From positions 1-29,846 of the forward strand of contig JACDBZ010000151.1 of the NCBI GenBank assembly GCA_013694645.1: a DNA stretch of 29,846 nucleotides, written 5' to 3'. The notes below the pieces were generated by a model. It ran no database searches. It was not told the origin of the DNA and saw only the letters and a list, made by a program, of their open reading frames with translations. The position numbers and the translations under genes are program-made. Shown piece after piece: positions 13,598 to 22,110 of this stretch. Numbering within the stretch: the first letter of the stretch is position 1; every line of letters starts with the position of its first letter. This DNA is from Chloroflexota bacterium (lineage in GTDB: Bacteria; Chloroflexota; Limnocylindria; QHBO01).

Positions 13598-16393
13598 TCA
13601 GCCCTGGTGCGCGGCGGCCGCCTCGAGCGCCAGCTCGGTCGCTTCGCGAGCTGTCAGCGCCAACCCGAGCACTTCCCCGGTCGAGCGCATCTCCGGACCC
13701 AGCTCGGCGCTGACGCCGGGTAGGCGCCAGAGGGATCCGACCGGCGCTTTGACCGCCACCCGCGGTCCATCCGCCGCGAGGCCGACGGACATGCCGGCCT
13801 CCGCCAGGGTGTGGCCAAGAGCGCAGCGCACGGCGGCGGCCACCACGTCGATACCGGTGGCCTTTGCCACGATCGGCACCGTGCGGCTCGCGCGCGGATT
13901 TGCCTCGATGACAACGATCCGATCGCCCGAGGCGATCATCTGCACGTTGAGGATGCCGCGCACGCCCAGGGCCAGCGCGATCCGACCGGCCGTCTCTGCC
14001 GCGCGCTCCTGCACGGCGCGCGTCACATGCTGCGGTGGAAGAACCGCGACGCTGTCTCCCGAGTGCACCCCCGGCGGATCGACCTGCTCGAGGATTCCCG
14101 GCACGGACCACTCGCTGCCGTCGCAGATTGCGTCGACATCCAGCTCGATGCCCGGAACCATCTCATCGACGCGCAGTGGCCAGCCAACGTCGGTCGCCAG
14201 GTACTCGCGCAGATCCTCGGCGCCGCGCAGCACGGCGATGCCACGGCCGCCGATCACCCAGGACGGGCGGACGATGACCGGAAAGCCATCGAGCGCATCG
14301 ATCGCGCGTCGAAGTCCGGCCGCGTCCGCCGCCAATGATCCCCGCGGACCGGCGATGCCAAGGCCGTCGAGGAAGAGGGCGAAGCGCTCGCGATCCTCCG
14401 TGATCTCGATGGCCTCGGCGCTCAATCCGGCGATCGGCACATCCGCGTAGGCGAGATCCTTCGCAAGGTCGATGGCGGTCTGTCCGCCGAACGTGAGCAC
14501 CACCATCGGCGGTGCGCCCGTCAGGGCGCGCTCATGATCGATCACGTCGAGCACGCTCTCCGTGTCGAGCGGCTCGAAGTAGAGCCGCGTGCAGGCGTCG
14601 TAGTCGGTCGAGACCGTTTCGGGGTTGTTGTTGATCACGACCGCATCCAGGCCCATCTCGCGGACGGCCCATGCCGCGCGCACGCTGCAGTAGTCGAACT
14701 CGATCCCCTGCCCGATCCGGATCGGTCCCGACCCGACCACGATCACGCTACGGCGTTCGGCGGGCGGTGCGACCTCGGCATCGGCGTAGCTGGAGTAGAA
14801 GTACGGCGTCTCGGCCGGGAACTCGCCCGCGCAGGTGTCGACGCGGCGATAGGCGGGGTGAATGCCGGAGCGGACCCGAGCCCGACGGACCGCTGCCCAC
14901 GGCACCCCGGAGACGGTCGCGATGTCGGCGTCTCCGAATCCGGCTCGCTTGCCTTCCGCCAGCGACGAACCGATGAGTGAGTGCTCCGCCTCCACCAGCT
15001 CCGCCAGCCGCTCCGTGAACCAGGGCGCGATCCCGGTCACGGCGGCCAACGTCGCCGCATCGGCCCAGTCGTGACGCAGCAGCGCGATCATGCGCCACAG
15101 ACGCGTGTCGGTGGGTGTCAGAAAACGCGCCATGTCGGGCGGGGCCCGATGGCTGAGGCCCCACGCCGGATCTTCCCAGAGCCAACCTCCCCCGCGCGGT
15201 TCCAGGGAGCGAATCGCCTTGAGGAGCGCGGGCCCGAACTCGCGATCGATCGCCATCGCCTCGCCGGTCGCCTTCATCTGGATACCCAGGCTGCGGTCTG
15301 CGGTCGGGAACTTGTCGAATGGCCAGCGCGGCAGCTTGACCACGACGTAGTCGAGCGCCGGCTCGAACGCGGCGCTGTTGCCCCCGGTGGCGGGATTCGG
15401 CATCTCGTGCAGACGTCGACCCAGCGCGATGAGCGCCGCCATCCGGGCGATCGGATAGCCGGTGGCCTTTGACGCCAGGGCGCTGGAGCGCGAAACGCGC
15501 GGGTTGACCTCGATGACCCGGTAGTCGGCGCCATCGGGCGCGACGGCCAGCTGCACGTTGCAGCCTCCCTCCAGCTGGAGGGCGCGGACGATCTTCAGGG
15601 CGCATCGGCGCAGACGCTGGACGAGAGGGTCGGGCAGAGTCTGGATCGGTGCCACCACGATGCTGTCACCGGTATGCACCCCCATCGGATCGAGGTTCTC
15701 CATCCCGCAGATCGCAATGGTGGTGTCGTTGGCGTCGCGCAGCACCTCGAACTCGATCTCGTACCAGCCGAGCAGTGAGCGTTCGACGAGCACCTGGCCG
15801 ATGGGGCTGGCCTTCAGGCCCGCGGCGATTCGCTCGCGCGCCTCGGCCGGACTGTGCGCGAAGCCACCGCCGCCACCGCCGAGCGTGAATGCGGGACGGA
15901 CCACGATCGGCGCGTGCAGATGCTCGACGAAGCGCATTCCGTCCTCGACGCTCTCCACCACGGCGCTCTCGGGTACCGGCTCGCCGATACCGATCACCAG
16001 GTCGCGAAATCCGCCACGATCCTCGGCGGCGCGGACGGCCGCCAGCGGGGTCCCGAGCACGCGCACGTCGTACCGGTCCAGGACACCGGCATCGTCGAGG
16101 GCAACGGCCAGGTTGAGTCCGGTCTGCCCACCAAGGGTCGGCAGCAGCGCATCGGGCCGATGCTCCTCGATCACCCGCGTCAGGTACGACAGCGTCAGTG
16201 GACCGATCAGGACGGTCCCGCCAACGTCCGGATCGGTCATCACCGTGGCCGGATTGGAATTGACCAGGATGGTCTCGACGCCCTCGCCGCGCAGCGCCAG
16301 GCAGGCCTGCACGCCGGCATAGTCAAACTCGGCAGCCTGACCGATGAGAATCGGTCCGGAGCCGATGACGAGCACGCGACGCGGCATGGTCAC
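13598..16393 (-). CDS. carB: Carbamoyl-phosphate synthase large subunit lacking the allosteric domain
   Basis: A 931-aa CarB, making carbamoyl phosphate from bicarbonate, ATP and ammonia channelled from CarA. The first ATP-grasp half (about 1-390) has VLVIGSGPILIGQAAEFDY and AFTLGGGGGGFAHS; the oligomerisation part spans about 390-530; the second half (about 537-925) repeats VIVVGSGPIRIGQGIEFDY, VIRPSWVIGGRGI and VIEANPRASRTVP. The protein stops about 20 residues after GPEMRSTGEVLG, exactly where the ~140-residue MGS-like domain that binds UMP, IMP and ornithine in E. coli should begin. The reading frame is otherwise intact. The GTG at 16393 overlaps the carA stop as GTGA; an ATG two codons later is possible. 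Confidence 0.95.
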   Translation of the reverse strand: MTMPRRVLVIGSGPILIGQAAEFDYAGVQACLALRGEGVETILVNSNPATVMTDPDVGGTVLIGPLTLSYLTRVIEEHRPDALLPTLGGQTGLNLAVALDDAGVLDRYDVRVLGTPLAAVRAAEDRGGFRDLVIGIGEPVPESAVVESVEDGMRFVEHLHAPIVVRPAFTLGGGGGGFAHSPAEARERIAAGLKASPIGQVLVERSLLGWYEIEFEVLRDANDTTIAICGMENLDPMGVHTGDSIVVAPIQTLPDPLVQRLRRCALKIVRALQLEGGCNVQLAVAPDGADYRVIEVNPRVSRSSALASKATGYPIARMAALIALGRRLHEMPNPATGGNSAAFEPALDYVVVKLPRWPFDKFPTADRSLGIQMKATGEAMAIDREFGPALLKAIRSLEPRGGGWLWEDPAWGLSHRAPPDMARFLTPTDTRLWRMIALLRHDWADAATLAAVTGIAPWFTERLAELVEAEHSLIGSSLAEGKRAGFGDADIATVSGVPWAAVRRARVRSGIHPAYRRVDTCAGEFPAETPYFYSSYADAEVAPPAERRSVIVVGSGPIRIGQGIEFDYCSVRAAWAVREMGLDAVVINNNPETVSTDYDACTRLYFEPLDTESVLDVIDHERALTGAPPMVVLTFGGQTAIDLAKDLAYADVPIAGLSAEAIEITEDRERFALFLDGLGIAGPRGSLAADAAGLRRAIDALDGFPVIVRPSWVIGGRGIAVLRGAEDLREYLATDVGWPLRVDEMVPGIELDVDAICDGSEWSVPGILEQVDPPGVHSGDSVAVLPPQHVTRAVQERAAETAGRIALALGVRGILNVQMIASGDRIVVIEANPRASRTVPIVAKATGIDVVAAAVRCALGHTLAEAGMSVGLAADGPRVAVKAPVGSLWRLPGVSAELGPEMRSTGEVLGLALTAREATELALEAAAAHQG

Positions 16394-17553
16394 GCCAGCG
16401 CGCGCTCCACTACCAGGTCGAAGATGCGTGCCGCATCGATCGGCCCGGGGGCGCCCTCCGGATGAAACTGCACCGATGCGATCCGCCCGCCGGCGTGGGA
16501 GAGCCCCTCCACCGTGCCGTCGTTCAGGTCGCGGTGGCTGACCGCGTAGCCGGCTGCCGCGAGCGCCGGACCGTCGACGACCGCGACCTCGTGGTTGTGC
16601 GCCCCGATGTCCACCCGACCGGTCGCGGCCTCGAGGACGGCGTGATTCCCGCCGTGGTGGCCCACCGCCATGCGCTGCGTCCCGGCGCCGGCGGCGAGGG
16701 CCAGGAGCTGGTGTCCGAGACAGACACCCAGGATCGGCGGGCCGCCCTCGACCGCGACGCTCGCCAGCGCCCGCGTGGTGGCAATCTGGAGAGCCATCGC
16801 CGATGGGTCACCCGGGCCCGGTGAGAGAACGATCAGGTCAGGAGACGTGGCGAGGACGCCGTCGGCGGCGGTGTCATGCGGCAGGACCGTGATCTCCAGC
16901 CCGCGCGCGGCGAGCGCCGCGAGGAGCGAGTGCTTTACGCCGAAATCGACCAGGGTCGCTCGCGCAGTGCGCATGCCCCGCGGAGCGACCGTGTACCGCT
17001 CCCGAGTCGTCACGCCGGCAACGTGATCGATCGACGCCCATGGGAGGATGGCGCCCGCCTCGCCGACCGCCTCGGCATCGGTGACGGTGGCGGTTCGGAT
17101 CACGGCCCTGCGGGCCATGCCGCGACGGAGCTCGAGGGTCAGCGCGCGGGTGTCGATCCCGGTCAGCACCGGGATGCGCGCCTCGCCGAGAAGCTCCGTC
17201 AGCGAGATGCCCGGTCCATCGGGCGGCGTGACCAGGCGCGTGCAGATGAGCGCGCGTGCGTGGACGCGGCTCGACTCGAGCTCCGAGGCGGCGATCCGAT
17301 AGCTACCCGCCATCGGGTGTGTCAGGACCACGATCTGGCCGGCGTAGGACGGATCGGTCAGGATCTCGCCCCAACCGGTGGCGGCCGTCGTGAAGATGAG
17401 GTCGCCCTCGGCCGGACCCATGTGCGCGCGCAGCATGCCGTGCTGGACCAGGCCGCCCTCGAGCGCAACGATGCCGGGCGCCGAACGAGGCCCCGACCGC
17501 GGATCTGCGGCTGGCGCCTCGGAAAGCTGCTCAAGATTCGGGATGGCCTGCAC
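16390..17553 (-). CDS. carA: Carbamoyl-phosphate synthase small (glutaminase) subunit
   Basis: A 387-aa CarA, which hydrolyses glutamine and passes ammonia to CarB. The N-terminal CPSase domain shows GEILTDPSYAGQIVVLTHP and the conserved TGIDTRALT. The class I glutamine amidotransferase domain has the nucleophile Cys in GVCLGHQLLALAAGA, preceded by LSPGPGDPS, and the catalytic His-Glu pair in VQFHPEGAPGP. The GTG at 17553 has AAGGA about 9 nt upstream. The first ~25 residues are not conserved. It is divergent from the arginine operon, with ARG-box-like sites about 110 bp upstream, and overlaps carB by 4 nt. The product feeds both arginine (ArgF) and pyrimidine synthesis. Confidence 0.96.
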   Translation of the reverse strand: MQAIPNLEQLSEAPAADPRSGPRSAPGIVALEGGLVQHGMLRAHMGPAEGDLIFTTAATGWGEILTDPSYAGQIVVLTHPMAGSYRIAASELESSRVHARALICTRLVTPPDGPGISLTELLGEARIPVLTGIDTRALTLELRRGMARRAVIRTATVTDAEAVGEAGAILPWASIDHVAGVTTRERYTVAPRGMRTARATLVDFGVKHSLLAALAARGLEITVLPHDTAADGVLATSPDLIVLSPGPGDPSAMALQIATTRALASVAVEGGPPILGVCLGHQLLALAAGAGTQRMAVGHHGGNHAVLEAATGRVDIGAHNHEVAVVDGPALAAAGYAVSHRDLNDGTVEGLSHAGGRIASVQFHPEGAPGPIDAARIFDLVVERALA

Positions 17554-17660
17554 CTGTTGTTCCTTCCCGGCATCACGGTGCCGGTCTTAAAGGACCAGCG
17601 CTGAGTCTAGAGGATTCTGCCGACGAATGAGGCCGTCGCGGCGCCGCGTCGATCCTCTCG

Positions 17661-17678
17661 GTTGCATGATCATGCAAC
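17661..17678. promoter_or_regulatory. ARG box 1 (ArgR operator)
   Basis: GTTGCATGATCATGCAAC is an 18-bp perfect palindrome that fits the ARG-box form NNTGCATNNNNATGCANN. It covers the predicted argH -35 (TTGCAT at 17662). ArgR itself is encoded in the downstream operon, which supports the assignment. Confidence 0.75.
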
Positions 17679-17690
17679 AGCGTGTATGAA
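17662..17690 (+). promoter_or_regulatory. Candidate argH operon promoter
   Basis: TTGCAT (17662-17667) and TATGAA (17685-17690) are separated by 17 bp. The two hexamers lie inside ARG box 1 and ARG box 2 respectively, so bound ArgR would block RNA polymerase directly. The expected transcription start near 17697 coincides with a GTG at 17698, which would make the message leaderless. Confidence 0.5.
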
Positions 17691-17698
17691 TACTCAAG
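17681..17698. promoter_or_regulatory. ARG box 2 (weaker half of tandem operator)
   Basis: The half-sites TGTAT and ACTCA around GAAT match the TGCAT/ATGCA pattern at 4 and 3 of 5 positions. The site follows box 1 after 2 bp. Pairs of ARG boxes 2-3 bp apart are the usual target of an ArgR hexamer. Confidence 0.55.
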
Positions 17699-19098
17699 TG
17701 AGGTCTTCGCGCCAGGCCGCCCTGTGGGACGGCCGCTTTCAGTCCCCCGCCGCCGACGCGGCACTCGCGCTGTCAGCGTCGCTGGAGATCGACCTTCCCC
17801 TGGCCGAGCATGACGTGGAGGCCAGCCGCGCCCACGTGGCCGAACTCTGCCGGCTTGGCCTGCTGGCTGCGGATGATGCGGATCGGCTCGACGTAGCCCT
17901 GGTCTCGATTTCAGGGCAGCTGGCCGATGGCTCCTTCGCGTGGCGGCCGGAGCATGAGGACATCCACATGAACGTGGAGGCAGCCGTCATCGACGCGGTC
18001 GGGCCCGAGCTTGGCGGCATGCTCCAGGCGGGTCGCAGCCGCAATGACGAGATCGTGACCGATGAACGCCGCTGGCTGGCCAGGATCACGGCCGGCCTCA
18101 TCGAGGATGTCGCCGATCTTCGGTCGGTCCTCCTCACCCGTGCCGAGGCGGAGACGACCACCATCCTCCCGGCCCACACCCACACGCAGCCCGCGCAGCC
18201 GATCCTGCTCGCCCACCATCTGCTCGCCTATGTCGAGATGCTCGACCGCGATACCGGGCGCCTTCGGGATGCGTCGCGTCGCGCCGACCGCTCACCGGCA
18301 GGCTCAGGCGCAGTCGCCGGATCCGGCCTGCCGCTCGACCGTCACCGGGTCGCGACAGCACTTGGATTCGGCGGCGTGACCGACAACTCGGTCGATGCCG
18401 TCTCGGACCGCGACTACGTGCTCGAGACCGTCTCGGCGCTCGCGATCCTGGTCGGTCACCTCTCCCGGCTCGCCGGCGAGCTGGTGCTGTGGTCCACGCC
18501 CTACGTCGGGTTCGCGCGACTCGACGACGCGTTCTCGAGCGGCAGCTCGATGCTGCCGAACAAGCGCAACCCTGACAGCACGGAGCTCGTGCGGGCACGG
18601 GCCGCGCGCGTGGCGGGCAACCTCACGACCCTTCATTCGCTCATGCGGGGGCTGCCACTGGCCTACCACCGCGATCTCCAGGAGACGCGCCCCCAGATGT
18701 TCGACGCGGTCGAGTCCACGCGGCTGTGCCTGGAGGTCATGACCGGCGTCATGGACAGCGTCGCCTTCGACCAGGGTCGCATGCGCGCCGCGGCGGAGCG
18801 TGGGCACGCGCGGGCTCTCATCCTTGCCGACCGGCTCGTCGCGCGCGGTGTCGCATTCCGCGAGGCGCATCGACGGGTGGGAAGCCTGGTCGCGACGGCC
18901 GAGGCATCCGGCCTGGATCTGAGTGAGCTGTCCGCCGACATCCTGGATGCAGCGCTCCCGGAGCTGGCTTCTGCACCGATGCCGACCGTCGAGGAGGCGA
19001 TCGCAGCGGCCGATGTCCACGGCGGAACGGCGCCGCATCGGGTGCGGGCCGCGCTGGAAGCGGCCCGGGAACGCGTCGATCGCATGGTGCGGGCATGA
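17686..19098 (+). CDS. argH: Argininosuccinate lyase
   Basis: A 470-aa enzyme of the fumarase/aspartase superfamily that splits argininosuccinate into arginine and fumarate. The N-terminal ALWDGRF is followed by EDIHMNVE and GRSRNDEIVTD (the common form has DQ in place of DE), the general acid/base His region HTHTQPAQP, and the superfamily signature GSSMLPNKRNP with its catalytic Ser loop. I use the ATG at 17686. If the overlapping promoter is right, GTG 17698 is the true leaderless start, 4 codons shorter, with no conserved residue lost. The TTG at 17662 is unlikely. The stop overlaps argC as ATGA. First gene of the nine-gene operon although it encodes the last step. Confidence 0.95.
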   Translation: MNTQVRSSRQAALWDGRFQSPAADAALALSASLEIDLPLAEHDVEASRAHVAELCRLGLLAADDADRLDVALVSISGQLADGSFAWRPEHEDIHMNVEAAVIDAVGPELGGMLQAGRSRNDEIVTDERRWLARITAGLIEDVADLRSVLLTRAEAETTTILPAHTHTQPAQPILLAHHLLAYVEMLDRDTGRLRDASRRADRSPAGSGAVAGSGLPLDRHRVATALGFGGVTDNSVDAVSDRDYVLETVSALAILVGHLSRLAGELVLWSTPYVGFARLDDAFSSGSSMLPNKRNPDSTELVRARAARVAGNLTTLHSLMRGLPLAYHRDLQETRPQMFDAVESTRLCLEVMTGVMDSVAFDQGRMRAAAERGHARALILADRLVARGVAFREAHRRVGSLVATAEASGLDLSELSADILDAALPELASAPMPTVEEAIAAADVHGGTAPHRVRAALEAARERVDRMVRA

Positions 19099-20114
19099 GC
19101 CGCTCGGTGCGGGTCGCGGTGGTCGGGGCCGCCGGCTATGCGGGCGGCGAGCTCGTTCGGCTCCTCGCCGGGCATCCATCGGTCGAGATTGCGTCGGTCC
19201 ACGCGCGCGAGCGGGAGGGGCTGCCGCTGGCGAACGAGCTACCCCACCTCGCGCCGCTCGGCCTCTCCTTCACAGACGGCGAGCCCGAAGATGTGGAAGT
19301 AACGTTCCTGGCACTGCCCCACGGCGCATCGGCCGCCCAGGCGTCACGGCTGCTCGATCGCGGTATCACGGTCGTCGACATCGGCGCAGACTTCCGGCTT
19401 CGTGATGCCGATGCGTACGCCACCTGGTACGGCGCCGCGCATCCCGCTCCGGACCTGCTGGCCGATGCCGTCTACGGGCTGACCGAGTGGGCGCGCGATG
19501 CGCTGCGCGGCACGAAGCTGATCGCGAATCCCGGCTGCTACCCGACCGCCTCGCTGCTGGCGCTGATCCCCTTCGCGCGAGCCGGCCTGCTCGACGGCGA
19601 CGTGATCGTCGATGCCAAGTCAGGCATCAGCGGTGCCGGGCGCGGCGCCGGCCCGGCGTACCTCTTCACCGAGCTGACCGAGTCGACGCGCGCCTACGGC
19701 CTCGGCGGCCACCGGCATCAGCCGGAGATCGAGCAGGGCCTGGCCGACGCGGGGGCGCGGATGCATGTGACCTTCGTGCCTCACCTCGTGCCGCAGTCGC
19801 GCGGCATCCTGGCGACCTGCTACCTATCGCTGGCGGATGATGTCGACGACGACGCGCTCGCCGCGGTCCTGCGCCGCGCGTATGACGCAGAGCCGTTCGT
19901 CCACGTGACCGATGAGCCTCCGACGACGAAGCAGGCGACCGGGTCGAACCACGCATACGTTCACGCGCGGAGGATTGGCGAGGCACGCGCGGTCGTCATC
20001 TCGGTGATCGACAATCTCGGCAAGGGCGCCGCGGGTCAGGCGATCCAGAACATGAACGTGGCGCTCGGCCTTGACGAGGCGGCCGGCCTCGCTGGGCTCG
20101 GGATCCACCCGTGA
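19095..20114 (+). CDS. argC: N-acetyl-gamma-glutamyl-phosphate reductase
   Basis: A 339-aa NADPH-dependent enzyme, third step of arginine synthesis. The Rossmann motif is VVGAAGYAGGELVRLL near the N-terminus, the catalytic Cys is in NPGCYPTASLLAL, and the substrate loop GLGGHRHQPEIEQ carries the conserved His. It has the longer (type 1) form. The ATG overlaps the argH stop by 4 nt and its own stop overlaps argJ as GTGA, so translation is coupled on both sides. A LysY role in the LysW-lysine pathway is possible in principle, but neighbours are all arginine genes. Confidence 0.95.
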   Translation: MSRSVRVAVVGAAGYAGGELVRLLAGHPSVEIASVHAREREGLPLANELPHLAPLGLSFTDGEPEDVEVTFLALPHGASAAQASRLLDRGITVVDIGADFRLRDADAYATWYGAAHPAPDLLADAVYGLTEWARDALRGTKLIANPGCYPTASLLALIPFARAGLLDGDVIVDAKSGISGAGRGAGPAYLFTELTESTRAYGLGGHRHQPEIEQGLADAGARMHVTFVPHLVPQSRGILATCYLSLADDVDDDALAAVLRRAYDAEPFVHVTDEPPTTKQATGSNHAYVHARRIGEARAVVISVIDNLGKGAAGQAIQNMNVALGLDEAAGLAGLGIHP

Positions 20115-21319
20115 GCGTCACCCCCATTCGCGGCGGCATCACGGCCGCGCGGGGATTTTCCGTCGGTATCGGCGAGTCGGGTATCCGCCAGTCGGGCGGC
20201 CCGGACCTCGTGCTGGTGGCATCTGACCGTCCGGCGAGCGCGGCGGCAACCTTCACCACCAACCTGATGCGTGCGGCGCCGGTGCTGCTAGCCCAGGAGG
20301 CGCTCTCCGCGAGCGGCGGCACGGTACGCGGCATCGTCGTCAACGCCGGCTGCGCGAACGCCGGCACCGGCGCAGCCGGGCTCGAGGACGCGCGTGCGGT
20401 CGTGGCCGCCGCAGCCAGCCATCTCGGCTGCCGGGCGCATGAGATCCTCCCCGCCTCCACCGGTCTCATCGGCTCACGCTTGCCGGTGCCGGCCATGGTG
20501 GCCACGATTCCCACCCTGCGCCTGCATCGCTCCCGAGCGGCCTCCGCGCGGGCGGCGAGCGCGATCATGACCACCGATACCCGTCCGAAGGAGCACGCGG
20601 TTTCCAGCCTGCTCGCCGATGGCCGGATGGTCCGGCTCGGCGGGATGGCCAAGGGCGCCGGGATGATCCATCCGCAGATGGCGACGATGCTCGCCTTTGT
20701 CACGACCGATGCGCCGATCGACCCCGGCACGCTCGGGTCGCTGCTGCGGCCAGTGGTCGAACGCAGCTTCAACCAGGTCTCGGTCGACGGCGACACCTCG
20801 ACGAACGATGCGGTCTTCGTGCTGGCCAACGGCGCGGCAGGCGGTGCATCGATTCGCGGCGACGATCTGCACACCTTCGCCGATGCGCTCGAGGCGGTCT
20901 GCCGGTCGTTGGCGGTCGCGATCGCTGCGGACGGCGAGGGTGCCCGCCACCTCATCGAGGTCACCGTGCGCGGGGCAGCCGACGACGGCGCTGCCCGAGC
21001 GGTGGCGCGAACCGTGGCGTCCTCGTCGCTGGTCAAGACCGCCGTCCACGGCGCGGATCCGAACTGGGGACGCATCGCGGCGGCGGCAGGTCGCAGCGGG
21101 GTCCTCCTGGATCCGGAACGAATGCGGATCTGCATCGGCGACGTGGCGGTATACGACGCCGGCCCGCTCGTGTTCGACGAAGGACGCGCGAGGAGAATCC
21201 TGCGCCGCGCGACGGTGCCGCTCGTCCTCGACCTGCTCAGTGGCAGCGGCAGCGGAACCGCGTGGGGCTGCGACCTGTCGGCGGAGTACGTGGCCATCAA
21301 CAGCGAGTACACGACATGA
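20111..21319 (+). CDS. argJ: Glutamate N-acetyltransferase / ornithine acetyltransferase
   Basis: A 402-aa precursor that cleaves itself into alpha and beta chains and moves acetyl from N-acetylornithine to glutamate, recycling the acetyl group. Cleavage is expected between A191 and T192 in KGAGMIHPQMATML, with Thr192 as nucleophile. Other signatures are ASTGLIG (oxyanion region, about 116-122), TTDTRPKE and SVDGDTSTND. The C-terminal NSEYTT is typical of the family. Whether it also uses acetyl-CoA (bifunctional form) cannot be told by eye. A separate NAGS-like gene follows in the operon, as expected for a mainly monofunctional ArgJ. GTG start, overlapping argC by 4 nt. Confidence 0.95.
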   Translation: MSVTPIRGGITAARGFSVGIGESGIRQSGGPDLVLVASDRPASAAATFTTNLMRAAPVLLAQEALSASGGTVRGIVVNAGCANAGTGAAGLEDARAVVAAAASHLGCRAHEILPASTGLIGSRLPVPAMVATIPTLRLHRSRAASARAASAIMTTDTRPKEHAVSSLLADGRMVRLGGMAKGAGMIHPQMATMLAFVTTDAPIDPGTLGSLLRPVVERSFNQVSVDGDTSTNDAVFVLANGAAGGASIRGDDLHTFADALEAVCRSLAVAIAADGEGARHLIEVTVRGAADDGAARAVARTVASSSLVKTAVHGADPNWGRIAAAAGRSGVLLDPERMRICIGDVAVYDAGPLVFDEGRARRILRRATVPLVLDLLSGSGSGTAWGCDLSAEYVAINSEYTT

Positions 21320-22089
21320 GAAGCGGGGCACTGACGATCAAGCTGGGCGGCACCGCCGGCGCGCACGCGGCCTCGCTCAGCGTCCTTGTCGAGCGGGCCG
21401 AGGCGGGCTGGGTCATCGTCCACGGCGGAGGTGACGCGGTCGGCGACTGGTCCCGGCGGCTCGGCGTGGAGCCGAGCGCTGTCGACGGCCTGCGCGTCAC
21501 CGACCCACAGACCCTCGAGATCGCCGTGGCTGTCCTGCGCGGCATCGTCAACGCACGGCTGGTTGCGGGATTCGTGGCGGGCGGCGTTCCGGCCATCGGC
21601 CTGTGCGGCGTCGACGGTGACCTCCTCGGCGCGGAGCGCTTCGATCCGCGCCTCGGCGAGGTCGGCCGCATCAACCGCGTCAACGGCCTGCTCCTCGCCG
21701 CGCTCACCGCTGAGGGACGGATCCCGGTCGTGGCGCCGATCGCGCGCGGAACCGGCATCGAGCTGCTCAACGTGAACGCGGACGAGGTGGCCGGAGCCAT
21801 CGCCGTCGAACGTGGCGGTCGGCTGCTGCTGCTCACCGACGTGCCCGGCGTCCTTCGCAATCGGGCGCCGGTGACCACGCTGACCACGGATGAAGCAGAA
21901 CGCATGCTCGCCGACGAAACAGCCTCGGGCGGCATGCGCCCGAAGCTGCTGGCCGCCATCACCGCCGCGCGGGCCGGCTGTGACGTGGCAATCGTGGATG
22001 GAAGAGATCCGGAGGCCGTGCGTGCGGCCCTGGACGGACTACCGACAGGAACGACCGTGAGCGTCGCCTCCGCGGCGAGGATCGGCTGA
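21316..22089 (+). CDS. argB: Acetylglutamate kinase
   Basis: A 257-aa amino-acid kinase, somewhat short for ArgB. It shows IKLGGTAG (phosphate loop), VIVHGGGD, LRVTDPQTLEIAVAVLRGIVNARLV, LLNVNADEVAGAIA and LLTDVPGVL. The TD-x2-TLE string and the lack of the long N-terminal helix of arginine-inhibited NAGKs recall LysZ-type kinases acting on LysW-bound substrates. However, no LysW-like acidic protein lies in the window, and argC, argJ and argD are alongside, so acetylglutamate is the expected substrate. The ATG overlaps the argJ stop as ATGA; the open frame upstream to 21262 is inside argJ. It is followed by a 21-nt gap before argR, the only non-overlapping junction in the operon. Confidence 0.9.
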   Translation: MRSGALTIKLGGTAGAHAASLSVLVERAEAGWVIVHGGGDAVGDWSRRLGVEPSAVDGLRVTDPQTLEIAVAVLRGIVNARLVAGFVAGGVPAIGLCGVDGDLLGAERFDPRLGEVGRINRVNGLLLAALTAEGRIPVVAPIARGTGIELLNVNADEVAGAIAVERGGRLLLLTDVPGVLRNRAPVTTLTTDEAERMLADETASGGMRPKLLAAITAARAGCDVAIVDGRDPEAVRAALDGLPTGTTVSVASAARIG

Positions 22090-22110
22090 CACGGTGTGAA
22101 GGAGACGCGA

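Noticed and set aside
17584..17597. GGTC-TTAAAG-GACC in the carA leader as a pyrimidine attenuator
   Set aside because: The stem is only 4 bp, with no second competing hairpin and no U-run.
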